Shown here: one piece after another, positions 1 through 5,603 of the stretch | How positions within the stretch are numbered: the stretch's first letter is position 1 | How the letters are laid out: every line of letters begins with the position of its first letter | Assembly: GCA_009774215.1 (NCBI GenBank) | Contig: VSNH01000123.1 | Coordinates: 1-10,302 of the forward strand | Source: Lachnospiraceae bacterium | GTDB lineage: Bacteria > Bacillota > Clostridia > Lachnospirales > Lachnospiraceae | DNA length: 10,302 bases | Direction: 5' to 3' | Made by a program: the position numbers and the translations under genes | Notes under the pieces: model-generated | The model's input: only the letters and a program-made list of their open reading frames with translations | The model's database searches: none | What the model was told of the DNA's origin: nothing

Positions 1-201
1 GCGGCACATTCCTTTGCAAATCCGTGTGCATCCGCCGGAGGCTATAAGGAAGTGCTGATTTAATCAGCGCTTCCCTATATTCTTTCGGCGCATAGAATGC
101 CGTCTTTTGGCATTCTCTCATGCGAAACATAGAATTTCCAAGTCAGCTTTGCTGACTTTGTTCCTGTCCAATGGCGGAACGTCTTTGGAAATTCTTTTCG
201 C
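1..201. repeat. Run of palindromic stem-loops (composite intergenic element) downstream of the binding-protein gene
   Basis: No gene is visible here, but nearly every base can pair. In order: GCACA 4-8 with TGTGC 25-29; GGAAGTGCTGATT 48-60 with AATCAGCGCTTCC 62-74 (13 bp, one G-T pair), flanked by TATA on both sides; CGCAT plus AGAATGCC 89-101 with GGCATTCT 109-116 and ATGCG 120-124; then AGAATTTCCAA 131-141 with TTGGAAATTCT 185-195, which encloses AGTCAGC/GCTGACT (141-147/151-157) and GTTCC/GGAAC (160-164/176-180). GCGAAA 122-127 pairs with TTTCGC 196-201 outside that. The last unit is therefore a three-way junction. It starts 5 bases after the stop codon of the minus-strand gene. None of the stems is followed by a good T-run, so a simple terminator is not the obvious reading. 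It may be an interspersed palindromic repeat; copy number cannot be seen from one window. Confidence 0.6.
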
Positions 202-205
202 ATTG

Positions 206-1129
206 TTATTCGATTCCGTTCTCCGCAATCAGTCCATCAATGGTGCCGTCGGATAACCACCCCGTCACCAGCTCATCCACATAGGCACTGAATCCGGAAT
301 CTTTCTTCGTTGCCACACCGTACTCCTGCGGCGCAAACTTCTCGTCGATGTAAGTACGGTCGTCCGTGTGATAAACCGCCAGAATGGATTTATCCACGCA
401 GAAAGCATCCACCTCTCCCGCACTCAAAGCAGTGGAGATTGTCGGATAATCGTCGTACTGTGCAAAGCTGATTCCGCCCGTCCACGTCGCCGGATCGAAA
501 GTCTTCGCATCAAAACCATCGCCGCTGATCACGCCATTCTCAACCATAGCCGCCACAAGACTTCTCGCCGAAGTAGAACCCGAGGATACGCCCACCTTTT
601 TATCCTTCAGATCAGCAAGTCCGGCAATGCCCGAATCTTTCTGTACCAGAACCGTCACATAATCCGTATAATAAGGTGTGGAGAAATCCCAGCTCTGCTT
701 CCGCTCATCCGTGATCGTAAAAGTCGCCAGCACACAGTCGATATCACCGGAATCCAGAAGCTCCGTTCTCGTCGCCGCCGTCACCGTCGTAAACTCCACG
801 TCCACACCCAAGCTCTCCGCGATCTTCTCCGCCAGGGAAATCTCCATGCCGGAATACTCGCCCGTCAGCTCATCCTGAAAGCCGAAGCCGATCACCGCAT
901 TTTTTACGCCCACCCGGAGCACGCCCCTGTCGATAATCGCCTGCACGTCTGTGGACATGCCGTCAGCCGCTGCATCCGCCGCCGCGCCGCTCTCCGTCTC
1001 CTCCGCCGCCACTGATTCGGAAGATGCCGCCGGTTCCGCTGCCCCCGCCGTCTTTTCCGCACCACAGCCCGTCAGGGTCATCATTGCCATTGTCATACCT
1101 ACTACTACAGCCAATACTTTCTTTTTCAT
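206..1129 (-). CDS. Amino acid ABC transporter substrate-binding lipoprotein (SBP_bac_3 family)
   Basis: This is an extracellular, lipid-anchored receptor that binds an amino acid and hands it to an ABC permease. The 307-residue product starts with a lipoprotein signal: Lys at 2-4, a hydrophobic stretch, and the lipobox LTGC at 19-22, so Cys22 should be the acylated residue. An Ala/Glu/Ser-rich tether (about 23-58) leads to the binding domain. Family hallmarks are RGVLRVGVK (68-76), GMEISLAEKIAESLG (94-108), a TITDER segment at 138-143 whose Arg143 is in the place of the carboxylate-binding Arg of this family, FSTPYYTD (149-156) and a domain-swap Asp near 241. The start ATG has GAGGAGA just upstream. 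It follows the ATPase gene by 152 bp, and that gap is full of hairpins. The exact substrate (Glu, Gln, Cys or another polar amino acid) cannot be read from sequence. Confidence 0.9.
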   Translation of the reverse strand: MKKKVLAVVVGMTMAMMTLTGCGAEKTAGAAEPAASSESVAAEETESGAAADAAADGMSTDVQAIIDRGVLRVGVKNAVIGFGFQDELTGEYSGMEISLAEKIAESLGVDVEFTTVTAATRTELLDSGDIDCVLATFTITDERKQSWDFSTPYYTDYVTVLVQKDSGIAGLADLKDKKVGVSSGSTSARSLVAAMVENGVISGDGFDAKTFDPATWTGGISFAQYDDYPTISTALSAGEVDAFCVDKSILAVYHTDDRTYIDEKFAPQEYGVATKKDSGFSAYVDELVTGWLSDGTIDGLIAENGIE

Positions 1130-1148
1130 AATCTCTCCTCTTTTCCGA

Positions 1149-1269
1149 AGCGTCTTTTGCCGAGGAACGCGGGCAAAATATTCAATTTTGCTCTGCGATC
1201 ATAGGAATTTGCGACGCTCCTATAGCAAATTCCAGGTTGAAAAATAAGGTCATCAGACTTATTTTTCAA
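1149..1269 (-). other. Folded spacer between ATPase and binding-protein genes
   Basis: Three stem-loops fill the gap. Nearest the ATPase stop is TTGAAAAATAAG 1237-1248 with CTTATTTTTCAA 1258-1269, a perfect 12-bp stem with a U-rich 3' arm and a 9-nt loop, which could act as a weak terminator or an RNA-stabilising end. Next is GGAATTTGC 1204-1212 with GCAAATTCC 1225-1233 (9 bp). Closest to the binding-protein gene is GCAAAAT 1173-1179 with ATTTTGC 1185-1191, which competes with TTTTGCC 1155-1161 / GGCAAAA 1172-1178. AGCGTC 1149-1154 can pair with GACGCT 1213-1218 outside these. A weak promoter-like pair (minus-strand TTGCTA and TATGAT, 19-nt spacer, 1198-1228) is possible but unconvincing. Confidence 0.55.
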
Positions 1270-1281
1270 TCGCTCCTCCTC

Positions 1282-2007
1282 TCACTTCCGGATGATTTTT
1301 CCCAAAAATGTTTTCAATCTCTCATTCTGGGGATTTTCGAAAAATTCATCCGGCGTTCCCTCCTCCAGAATCTGCCCGTCCGCCATAAAGACCACCCGGT
1401 CCGCCACCTGCCTGGCAAAGCCCATCTCATGGGTGACCACCACCATCGTAATATTCTCTTTCGCAAGTTTAATCATAACATCCAAAACTTCCTGAATCGT
1501 CTCCGGGTCTAACGCCGAAGTCGGCTCATCGAATAAAATAATTTTCGACTGCATACAGAGCGCCCTGGCAATGGCGATTCTCTGCTGCTGCCCGCCGGAG
1601 AGTGTGGTTGGATAGACATGCGCCTTCTCCCGCAGTCCCACCACATCCAGATAGTGGTATGCCAGCTCCTCCGCCTCCGCCCTGCTCTTGTGATGCAGCT
1701 TCATGGGAGCAAGCGTCAGATTCTTTATCACCGACATATGCGGATACAGATTAAACTGCTGAAACACCATGGACGTCGTCCTGCGAACAAGCTGTGTCTT
1801 ATTCCTGTGTGTCAGTTCTTCCCCGTCTATGTACACATGCCCGCCGCTCGGCTCCTCCAGAAAATTCATGCACCGTACAGTGGTAGATTTGCCGGAGCCG
1901 GACGGGCCGATAATCACCAGCTTTTCCCCTTCCTTTACTTCCAGGTTCACATCCTTGAGCACATGCAGCTCCCCAAAATATTTGTTGATATTCTCCAGTT
2001 TAATCAT
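1282..2007 (-). CDS. Polar amino acid ABC transporter ATP-binding protein (GlnQ/HisP type)
   Basis: This cytoplasmic ATPase powers amino acid import with a permease and the binding protein encoded just downstream. The 241-residue protein has every ABC motif: Walker A GPSGSGKS (34-41), Q-loop VFQQFNLYPH (81-90), signature LSGGQ (136-140), Walker B IILFDE (156-161), D-loop SALD (164-167) and switch His193 in VVTHEMGFA. The FNLYPHMSV and THEMGFARQVADRV stretches are typical of the GlnQ/HisP subfamily. The frame stays open upstream to 2280, but I place the start at 2007 (MIKLEN) because AGAGGG sits about 8 nt before it, the protein then has the normal family length, and the promoter at 2173-2201 lies inside the longer frame. 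An ATG two codons earlier (2013) is the alternative. No permease gene adjoins it, so the membrane subunit must be encoded elsewhere. Confidence 0.92.
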   Translation of the reverse strand: MIKLENINKYFGELHVLKDVNLEVKEGEKLVIIGPSGSGKSTTVRCMNFLEEPSGGHVYIDGEELTHRNKTQLVRRTTSMVFQQFNLYPHMSVIKNLTLAPMKLHHKSRAEAEELAYHYLDVVGLREKAHVYPTTLSGGQQQRIAIARALCMQSKIILFDEPTSALDPETIQEVLDVMIKLAKENITMVVVTHEMGFARQVADRVVFMADGQILEEGTPDEFFENPQNERLKTFLGKIIRK

Positions 2008-2055
2008 ATCCATTCCCTCTTTCGCCCCACTCGCCGCGGCCGCGCCAACCATAGA

Positions 2056-2123
2056 CTTCCCTATGCCATCCTGCACATAATAGGGAAGGCGCTTCCTTCG
2101 AATCCCTCCGAAAGAAACGCCTT
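2056..2123 (-). promoter_or_regulatory. Structured 5' leader of the ABC transporter operon (candidate cis-acting RNA)
   Basis: The mRNA starting near 2166 would carry about 160 nt of leader. On the minus strand, 2123-2109 pairs with 2100-2086 to give a 15-bp stem (two G-U pairs) with an 8-nt loop, GAGGGATT. Next, CTTCCCTAT (2088-2080) pairs with ATAGGGAAG (2064-2056), a 9-bp stem with a 15-nt loop. The two stems share three bases (2086-2088). A short alternative, GGAAG 2096-2092 with CTTCC 2088-2084, excludes the second stem. Mutually competing stems fit an attenuator or riboswitch, but there is no T-run after either stem and I do not recognise a known class. Confidence 0.4.
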
Positions 2124-2143
2124 TGTCTCTTTTTGTATAATCG

Positions 2144-2155
2144 TATACATGTATA
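2144..2155. promoter_or_regulatory. 12-bp palindrome near the transporter transcription start (operator candidate)
   Basis: TATACATGTATA is a perfect palindrome lying about 10-20 nt downstream of the predicted start of the transporter mRNA. It is flanked by TATAAT on both sides, so on the minus strand ATTATAC occurs twice with a 16-nt period. Size, symmetry and position fit a dimeric repressor site, but no regulator is identified and AT-rich palindromes also arise by chance. Confidence 0.3.
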
Positions 2156-2172
2156 ATTTTTATCTGTGTCCT

Positions 2173-2201
2173 AGTATACGGTGATAAACCACAAAAGTCA
2201 A
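2173..2201 (-). promoter_or_regulatory. Sigma-A-type promoter of the ABC transporter operon
   Basis: On the minus strand TTGACT (2201-2196) and TATACT (2178-2173) are separated by exactly 17 bp. Each hexamer differs from consensus at one base. Transcription would begin near 2166 and run through the structured leader into the ATPase gene. It lies just past the spoVG terminator, so the two units are separately expressed. Confidence 0.8.
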
Positions 2202-2237
2202 GACCTAATTTTAGTAAATATAGATAACTCTTTTCCC

Positions 2238-2267
2238 AAAAAGAAAGAGACGCTCCCGCGTCCCTTT
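2238..2267 (-). terminator. Intrinsic terminator of spoVG
   Basis: On the minus strand AAAGGGACGC (2267-2258), a GGGA tetraloop and GCGTCTCTTT (2253-2244) form a 10-bp stem with one G-U pair, followed by C and five Ts (2242-2238). It starts 24 bp after the spoVG stop codon, in the classic position. Confidence 0.88.
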
Positions 2268-2291
2268 CCCATCGCATCATCGCATATACGT

Positions 2292-2564
2292 TTACTCACT
2301 ATTCGGTTCTAAAAGCGCTTTCTCATAGCTTTCCAAGATAATTCTCTGAATCCTGTCCCGAGTCTCGGAATTAATCGGATGCGCAATATCACGGTACTCG
2401 CCGTCCGATGCCTTCTTACTCGGCATAGCTATGAACAACCCTTTTTCGCCTTCAATTACTTTAATGTCATGTACCACAAATTCATCGTCAATCGTGATCG
2501 AGACGATTGCCTTCATCTTGCTGTCTTGAGTCATTTTACGCACGCGGACATCAGTAATTCTCAT
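2292..2564 (-). CDS. spoVG: Septation/sporulation regulator SpoVG
   Basis: SpoVG proteins are small nucleic-acid-binding regulators first described in sporulation and septation control in Bacillus and later found to bind DNA and RNA in several Firmicutes. The 90-residue product is of normal family length and begins MRITDVRVRK, with the characteristic TIDDEFVVHDIKVIEGEKG (24-42) and FIAMPSKKASDGEYRDIAHP (44-63) segments. The start at 2564 is preceded by AAGGAGG (2574-2580) with a 9-nt gap; seven further codons lie upstream in frame but run through that ribosome binding site, so they are not used. It ends at a strong terminator. No convincing promoter was found in the upstream 100 bp, and no terminator follows glgD, so some readthrough from the glg genes is possible. 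Confidence 0.95.
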   Translation of the reverse strand: MRITDVRVRKMTQDSKMKAIVSITIDDEFVVHDIKVIEGEKGLFIAMPSKKASDGEYRDIAHPINSETRDRIQRIILESYEKALLEPNSE

Positions 2565-2583
2565 GAAGCTCAGCCTCCTTATC

Positions 2584-2602
2584 ATATGATACCGATATGA
2601 TA
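2584..2602. promoter_or_regulatory. Tandem ATATGATA direct repeat before the spoVG ribosome binding site
   Basis: Two identical 8-mers start 11 bp apart, about one helical turn, so a protein could contact both on the same face. They lie directly upstream of the AAGGAGG of spoVG. The first copy overlaps a perfect palindrome, ATCATATGAT (2581-2590). The role is not known; a regulator site or chance AT-rich repetition are both possible. Confidence 0.3.
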
Positions 2603-2667
2603 TCTACCGGTTTTCACAAGCTTTCTACACAAGTCATACTCATCAAGCCACGTAGCTTGTAATAAAC

Positions 2668-2800
2668 ATAACTGTTCAGTACCTTCACAGTTTCAGTGCA
2701 AAATTCATTCCAAATCGCCTTTGACGATGGAATTTTGCACATTTGTATCATGTGCTTACGGTCTCAGCAGTAAATGCTTCGACCTGTGCTGAATAGTTAT
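2668..2800 (-). ncRNA. Candidate structured RNA or MITE-like interspersed element closed by a 12-bp inverted repeat
   Basis: The ends ATAACTGTTCAG (2668-2679) and CTGAATAGTTAT (2789-2800) pair over 12 bp with one G-U. Inside, read on the minus strand, come: GGTC-GA-AGCA, a 5-nt loop, TGCT-GA-GACC (2784-2760), a symmetric hairpin with a GA/GA internal loop as in sheared tandem G-A pairs; GCACAT with ATGTGC (2755-2737, 7-nt loop); and GCAAAATT (2738-2731) with AATTTTGC (2705-2698), whose interior adds ATCG/CGAT. The GA/GA loop exists only in minus-strand RNA, which suggests transcription toward spoVG. There is no coding frame of note and no T-run. It could be a noncoding RNA, a leader RNA of spoVG, or one copy of a small mobile repeat with terminal inverted repeats; these are not separable here. 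Confidence 0.45.
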
Positions 2801-2916
2801 AAATAACATTTACCTAGATTATGCCCCTCTTACAGACAACTTAATTCTTCTTAGCAATCACCCCTCATCCCTTTTAACTCATATCCTGCATATCATAACA
2901 TAAATCAGCCGTTTGG

Positions 2917-4035
2917 TCAAAGTGAATATCTGTCGTTATGTTCCACCACAATTTCAATCCCCTCTTCCCCCTTATGGTAGGAATTTGCGCGGATCGTTCC
3001 CCTGCTCTCCACAATGCAGTTCTCGATATGCGTGTTATCGCCGATATACACATCATTCAAAATGATGGAATTTTTGATATAGCAGTTGCTTCCGATATAG
3101 GTTTCCTTAAAGATCACCGAATCCTCCACCGTGCCGTTGACAATACAGCCGCTGGAAATCAGGCTGTTTTTAATCTTGGCGCCCACATTATATTTCGCAG
3201 GCGGCAGATCATCCACCTTGGAATAAACATCCGGGTACTGCTTAAAAAAGTAATCCCTGATCTCCGGTTTGAGGAAATCCATGTTCGTCTTGAAGTAATC
3301 CTCCACGGTAGCAATATTGCTCCAGTAATCCTTCAGCTTATAACCGAAAATCCTCTTCTGGTTCTTGTAGCGGATCAGAATATCCTTTACGAAATCATAG
3401 CGGTCTTCTTCCCGGCATTTCTCGATCATCTCGATCAGCATTCTTCTTCTCACTACATAGATACCGCAGGAAATGGTGTTGGACTTAGCCACCACCGGCT
3501 TCTCCTCAAACTCCTCAATGCGGCTGTCCTCGTTCATCTTCAGTGTGCCGAAGCGCTCCACATTGGCATCCGGAGCCAAATCCTTACAGACCACGGTGAT
3601 ATCCGCCTTCTTCTCGATATGATACTCAAGAAGTTTATTATAATCCATCTTGTAGACGCAGTCACCGGAAACTATTACCACATAAGGCTCATGGCTGTTC
3701 TTTAAGAAAGACAGATTCTGCGCAATCGCATCCGCCGTACCTCTGTACCAGGCATTGCTCTCCGCCGTCACCGCAGGCGTTTCCACGAACAGACCACCCT
3801 GTTTCCGTCCGAAATCCCACCACTTGGACGAGCTCAAATGCTCGTTCAGGCTGCCCGCATTATACTGCGTAAGCACAGCCACTTTGTTGATATGGGAGTT
3901 GGACATATTACTGAGCGCAAAGTCGATACTTCTGTAGCTTCCCGCTATGGGCATCGCGCAGACCGCGCGCTTCTGGGTCAGCTGCCTGATCCTGTGATTA
4001 TTACCACCTGCTAAGATAATTCCGATTGCTCTCAC
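2917..4035 (-). CDS. glgD: GlgD, regulatory-type subunit of ADP-glucose pyrophosphorylase
   Basis: GlgD is the partner of GlgC in the glycogen ADP-glucose pyrophosphorylase of Firmicutes, and in studied cases is poorly active or inactive alone but modulates GlgC. The 372-residue protein has an N-terminal nucleotidyltransferase domain (about 1-250) and a short left-handed beta-helix C-terminus (about 285-345, with repeats such as IKNSLI, VEDSVIF and IKNSIIL). Compared with the neighbouring GlgC, the nucleotide loop reads GGNNHRI instead of GGQGSRL, and KRAVCAM (22-28) replaces KVAKPAV, losing a conserved Lys-Pro. Asp125 in SGDCVYKMDY and Lys179 in FEEKP are kept. The start is GTG at 4035, overlapping the glgC stop by 4 nt (GTGA), with AGGTGA upstream, so translation is probably coupled. 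There is no clear terminator after it. Confidence 0.93.
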   Translation of the reverse strand: MRAIGIILAGGNNHRIRQLTQKRAVCAMPIAGSYRSIDFALSNMSNSHINKVAVLTQYNAGSLNEHLSSSKWWDFGRKQGGLFVETPAVTAESNAWYRGTADAIAQNLSFLKNSHEPYVVIVSGDCVYKMDYNKLLEYHIEKKADITVVCKDLAPDANVERFGTLKMNEDSRIEEFEEKPVVAKSNTISCGIYVVRRRMLIEMIEKCREEDRYDFVKDILIRYKNQKRIFGYKLKDYWSNIATVEDYFKTNMDFLKPEIRDYFFKQYPDVYSKVDDLPPAKYNVGAKIKNSLISSGCIVNGTVEDSVIFKETYIGSNCYIKNSIILNDVYIGDNTHIENCIVESRGTIRANSYHKGEEGIEIVVEHNDRYSL

Positions 4036-5306
4036 GATTTATCACCTGCCTTAATCAAAGTTTTGCCGCTGGGAAGATATCCATTCGGATAGTCGTCCGG
4101 CGTAGTCACGCCAAAGACCACCGAGTTCTTCCCGACACTCACCCCTTTCGGGATCACGCTCTTTTCGCCTACCGTCACCAGCTCGTGGTCGTAGATACCC
4201 GGGTCTGTCTCATTGGGAACGGCATCCCCGACGCCCAGCTTCACATTGTCCTGAATCTCTACGTTCTCCGCCACAACCGCTTTATAAAGCTCGCAGTTTT
4301 CTCCGATCCGGGTCTGGTTCATAACGATGGAATCCCGAATCACCGTGCCGGCCCCGATGGTAACGCCGCAGCCGATCACAGAATTGTAAACCTGTCCACA
4401 GATTTCGCAGCCTTCACCGATAATACTCTTCTCCACCACGCTGTCCGACGACAGATACTGCGGCGGCAGGATCTCGCTCTTGGTGTAAATCTTCCAATAT
4501 TCCTCATAGAGATTAAACTCGGGCACAATGTCGATCAGCTCCATGTTCGCTTCCCAGAAGGAGTGAAGCGTTCCCACATCCTTCCAGTACCCGTTAAACT
4601 CATAGGCATAAAGAGGTGCGCCTTTCTTATGGCAGTAAGGAATCAGATGCTTACCGAAATCTAATCCCGGCTGCTCCGAATTGGCAAGAAGCGCCTCCTT
4701 TAGCGTCTTCCAGTTAAAGATATAAATACCCATGGACGCCAGATTACTGCGCGGATTGGCCGGCTTCTCCTCGAAGTCCGTGATCCTGCGGTTCTCATCG
4801 GTAATCATAATACCGAAGCGCTTCGCCTCTTCCATCGGAACCGGCATAACCGCAATGGTCACCTCCGCGCCGTTCTGCTTATGGAAATCGAGCATCACTT
4901 CATAATCCATCTTATAGATATGATCCCCGGAAAGGATCAGCACATAGTCCGGATTAAAGGTTTCCATGTAGTCGATATTTTGATATATCGCGTTCGCCGT
5001 GCCGGTATACCATTCACTGTTCGCACTCTTTTCATAGGGCGGCAAAACCGTGACGCCGCCTATGTTTCTGTCCAGATCCCAAGGTATGCCGATACCGATA
5101 TGTGTATTCAGCCTGAGGGGCTGATACTGCGTCAGCACGCCTACCGTGTCAACGCCTGAATTAATACAGTTGCTGAGTGGGAAGTCGATAATCCGGTACT
5201 TACTTCCAAAGGACACCGCAGGCTTGGCCACCTTCGACGTAAGCACTCCCAATCTGCTTCCCTGACCGCCAGCTAAAAGCATGGCAATCATTTCTTTCTT
5301 TACCAT
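4032..5306 (-). CDS. glgC: Glucose-1-phosphate adenylyltransferase (ADP-glucose pyrophosphorylase)
   Basis: This enzyme makes ADP-glucose and pyrophosphate from ATP and glucose-1-phosphate, the committed step of bacterial glycogen synthesis. The 424-residue protein has the glycine-rich loop LAGGQGSRL (11-19), KVAKPAVSFGSKYRIIDFP (25-43), Asp128 in SGDHIYKMDY at the position of the catalytic Asp, Lys181 in FEEKPANP at the glucose-1-phosphate site, and a beta-helix tail (about 290-400) that carries allosteric functions in relatives. I place the start at the ATG at 5306 because AGAGGTG lies 6-7 nt before it; a GTG three codons earlier lies within that ribosome binding site. It is the first gene of a glgC-glgD pair; glgA, glgB and glgP are not in view. 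Its promoter (5384-5412) faces away from murC. Confidence 0.96.
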   Translation of the reverse strand: MVKKEMIAMLLAGGQGSRLGVLTSKVAKPAVSFGSKYRIIDFPLSNCINSGVDTVGVLTQYQPLRLNTHIGIGIPWDLDRNIGGVTVLPPYEKSANSEWYTGTANAIYQNIDYMETFNPDYVLILSGDHIYKMDYEVMLDFHKQNGAEVTIAVMPVPMEEAKRFGIMITDENRRITDFEEKPANPRSNLASMGIYIFNWKTLKEALLANSEQPGLDFGKHLIPYCHKKGAPLYAYEFNGYWKDVGTLHSFWEANMELIDIVPEFNLYEEYWKIYTKSEILPPQYLSSDSVVEKSIIGEGCEICGQVYNSVIGCGVTIGAGTVIRDSIVMNQTRIGENCELYKAVVAENVEIQDNVKLGVGDAVPNETDPGIYDHELVTVGEKSVIPKGVSVGKNSVVFGVTTPDDYPNGYLPSGKTLIKAGDKS

Positions 5307-5383
5307 CTTTATCACCTCTTATTTCTTAAAATATTATATTTTATAGCTGTATATATCTGTCACAAAAACATACCTATATGTAA

Positions 5384-5412
5384 AGTATACCACAGGCCGA
5401 CTAAAAACTGAA
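5384..5412 (-). promoter_or_regulatory. Extended -10 promoter of glgCD
   Basis: On the minus strand TATACT (5389-5384) is preceded by TGG, forming a TGn extended -10. A poor -35, TTCAGT (5412-5407), is spaced 17 bp away. The leader to glgC would be about 70 nt and AT-rich. The weak -35 suggests dependence on the extended -10 or on an activator. Confidence 0.6.
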
Positions 5413-5443
5413 TACAATTTACAAGAATTCTCTGTTTTTAGTC
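5399..5443. promoter_or_regulatory. 10-bp inverted repeat overlapping the glgC promoter
   Basis: GACTAAAAAC (5399-5408) and GTTTTTAGTC (5434-5443) are perfect inverted copies 25 bp apart. The proximal arm overlaps the predicted glgC -35 hexamer by two bases and fills part of the spacer; the distal arm lies upstream. This is a plausible operator for a glgCD regulator; its role in murC expression is less likely since the murC -35 is 100 bp away. Confidence 0.4.
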
Positions 5444-5543
5444 CTTTTGATATATTAATAATATACAATATTTTATTTCTTTTTTCAATGTCTTTGTTAA
5501 CTTTTACATATTATCCTGTTTCTTCTCATTTCCTAACTTTAGA

Positions 5544-5572
5544 TTGGTTTTTTCCAGTGAAATGAGTATAAT
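5544..5572 (+). promoter_or_regulatory. Sigma-A-type promoter of murC
   Basis: TTGGTT (5544-5549) and a perfect TATAAT (5567-5572) are separated by 17 bp. The start would be near 5579, giving a short leader of about 25 nt with AGGGAG (5591-5596) before the ATG. Confidence 0.82.
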
Positions 5573-5603
5573 ACTAGTAAAAACTGTAAAAGGGAGATAC
5601 CCC

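Larger units (their letters stand above)
2565..2916. other. 352-bp intergenic region between glgD and spoVG
   Basis: No protein-coding gene is supported on either strand. The part next to spoVG holds its ribosome binding site (2574-2580), two direct copies of ATATGATA (2584-2591 and 2595-2602) and an inverted repeat, ACAAGCT 2616-2622 with AGCTTGT 2654-2660, plus a nested CAAGC/GCTTG hairpin (2644-2659). The centre is the folded element at 2668-2800, listed separately. The part next to glgD (2801-2916) has no hairpin or T-run that would terminate the glg transcript. Confidence 0.6.

Noticed and set aside
1192..1263. 23-codon minus-strand frame in the spacer before the binding-protein gene
   Set aside because: The nearest AGGAGG is about 20 nt from its ATG, too far, and the frame lies across the hairpins.
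2035..2044. CGCGGCCGCG palindrome in the transporter leader
   Set aside because: Short GC palindrome next to the ribosome binding site; nothing besides its symmetry supports a function.
2061..2150. 29-codon upstream reading frame in the transporter leader (minus strand)
   Set aside because: No ribosome binding site precedes its ATG and it overlaps the stems; there is no run of one amino acid codon that would suggest a leader peptide.
2008..2280. 91-codon N-terminal extension of the ABC ATPase reading frame
   Set aside because: The extension starts before the promoter (2173-2201) and overlaps the spoVG terminator, and the ATG at 2007 has a good ribosome binding site and gives the normal family length.
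2801..2916. Terminator after glgD
   Set aside because: I looked for a stem followed by Ts on the minus strand and found none, so the glg transcript may end in or beyond the folded element.
2938..3705. Long plus-strand open frame opposite glgD (255 codons)
   Set aside because: It is antisense to a clearly conserved gene, has no ribosome binding site and its product has no recognisable domain. The same holds for plus-strand frames at 368-1015, 1618-2184 and 4026-4664.
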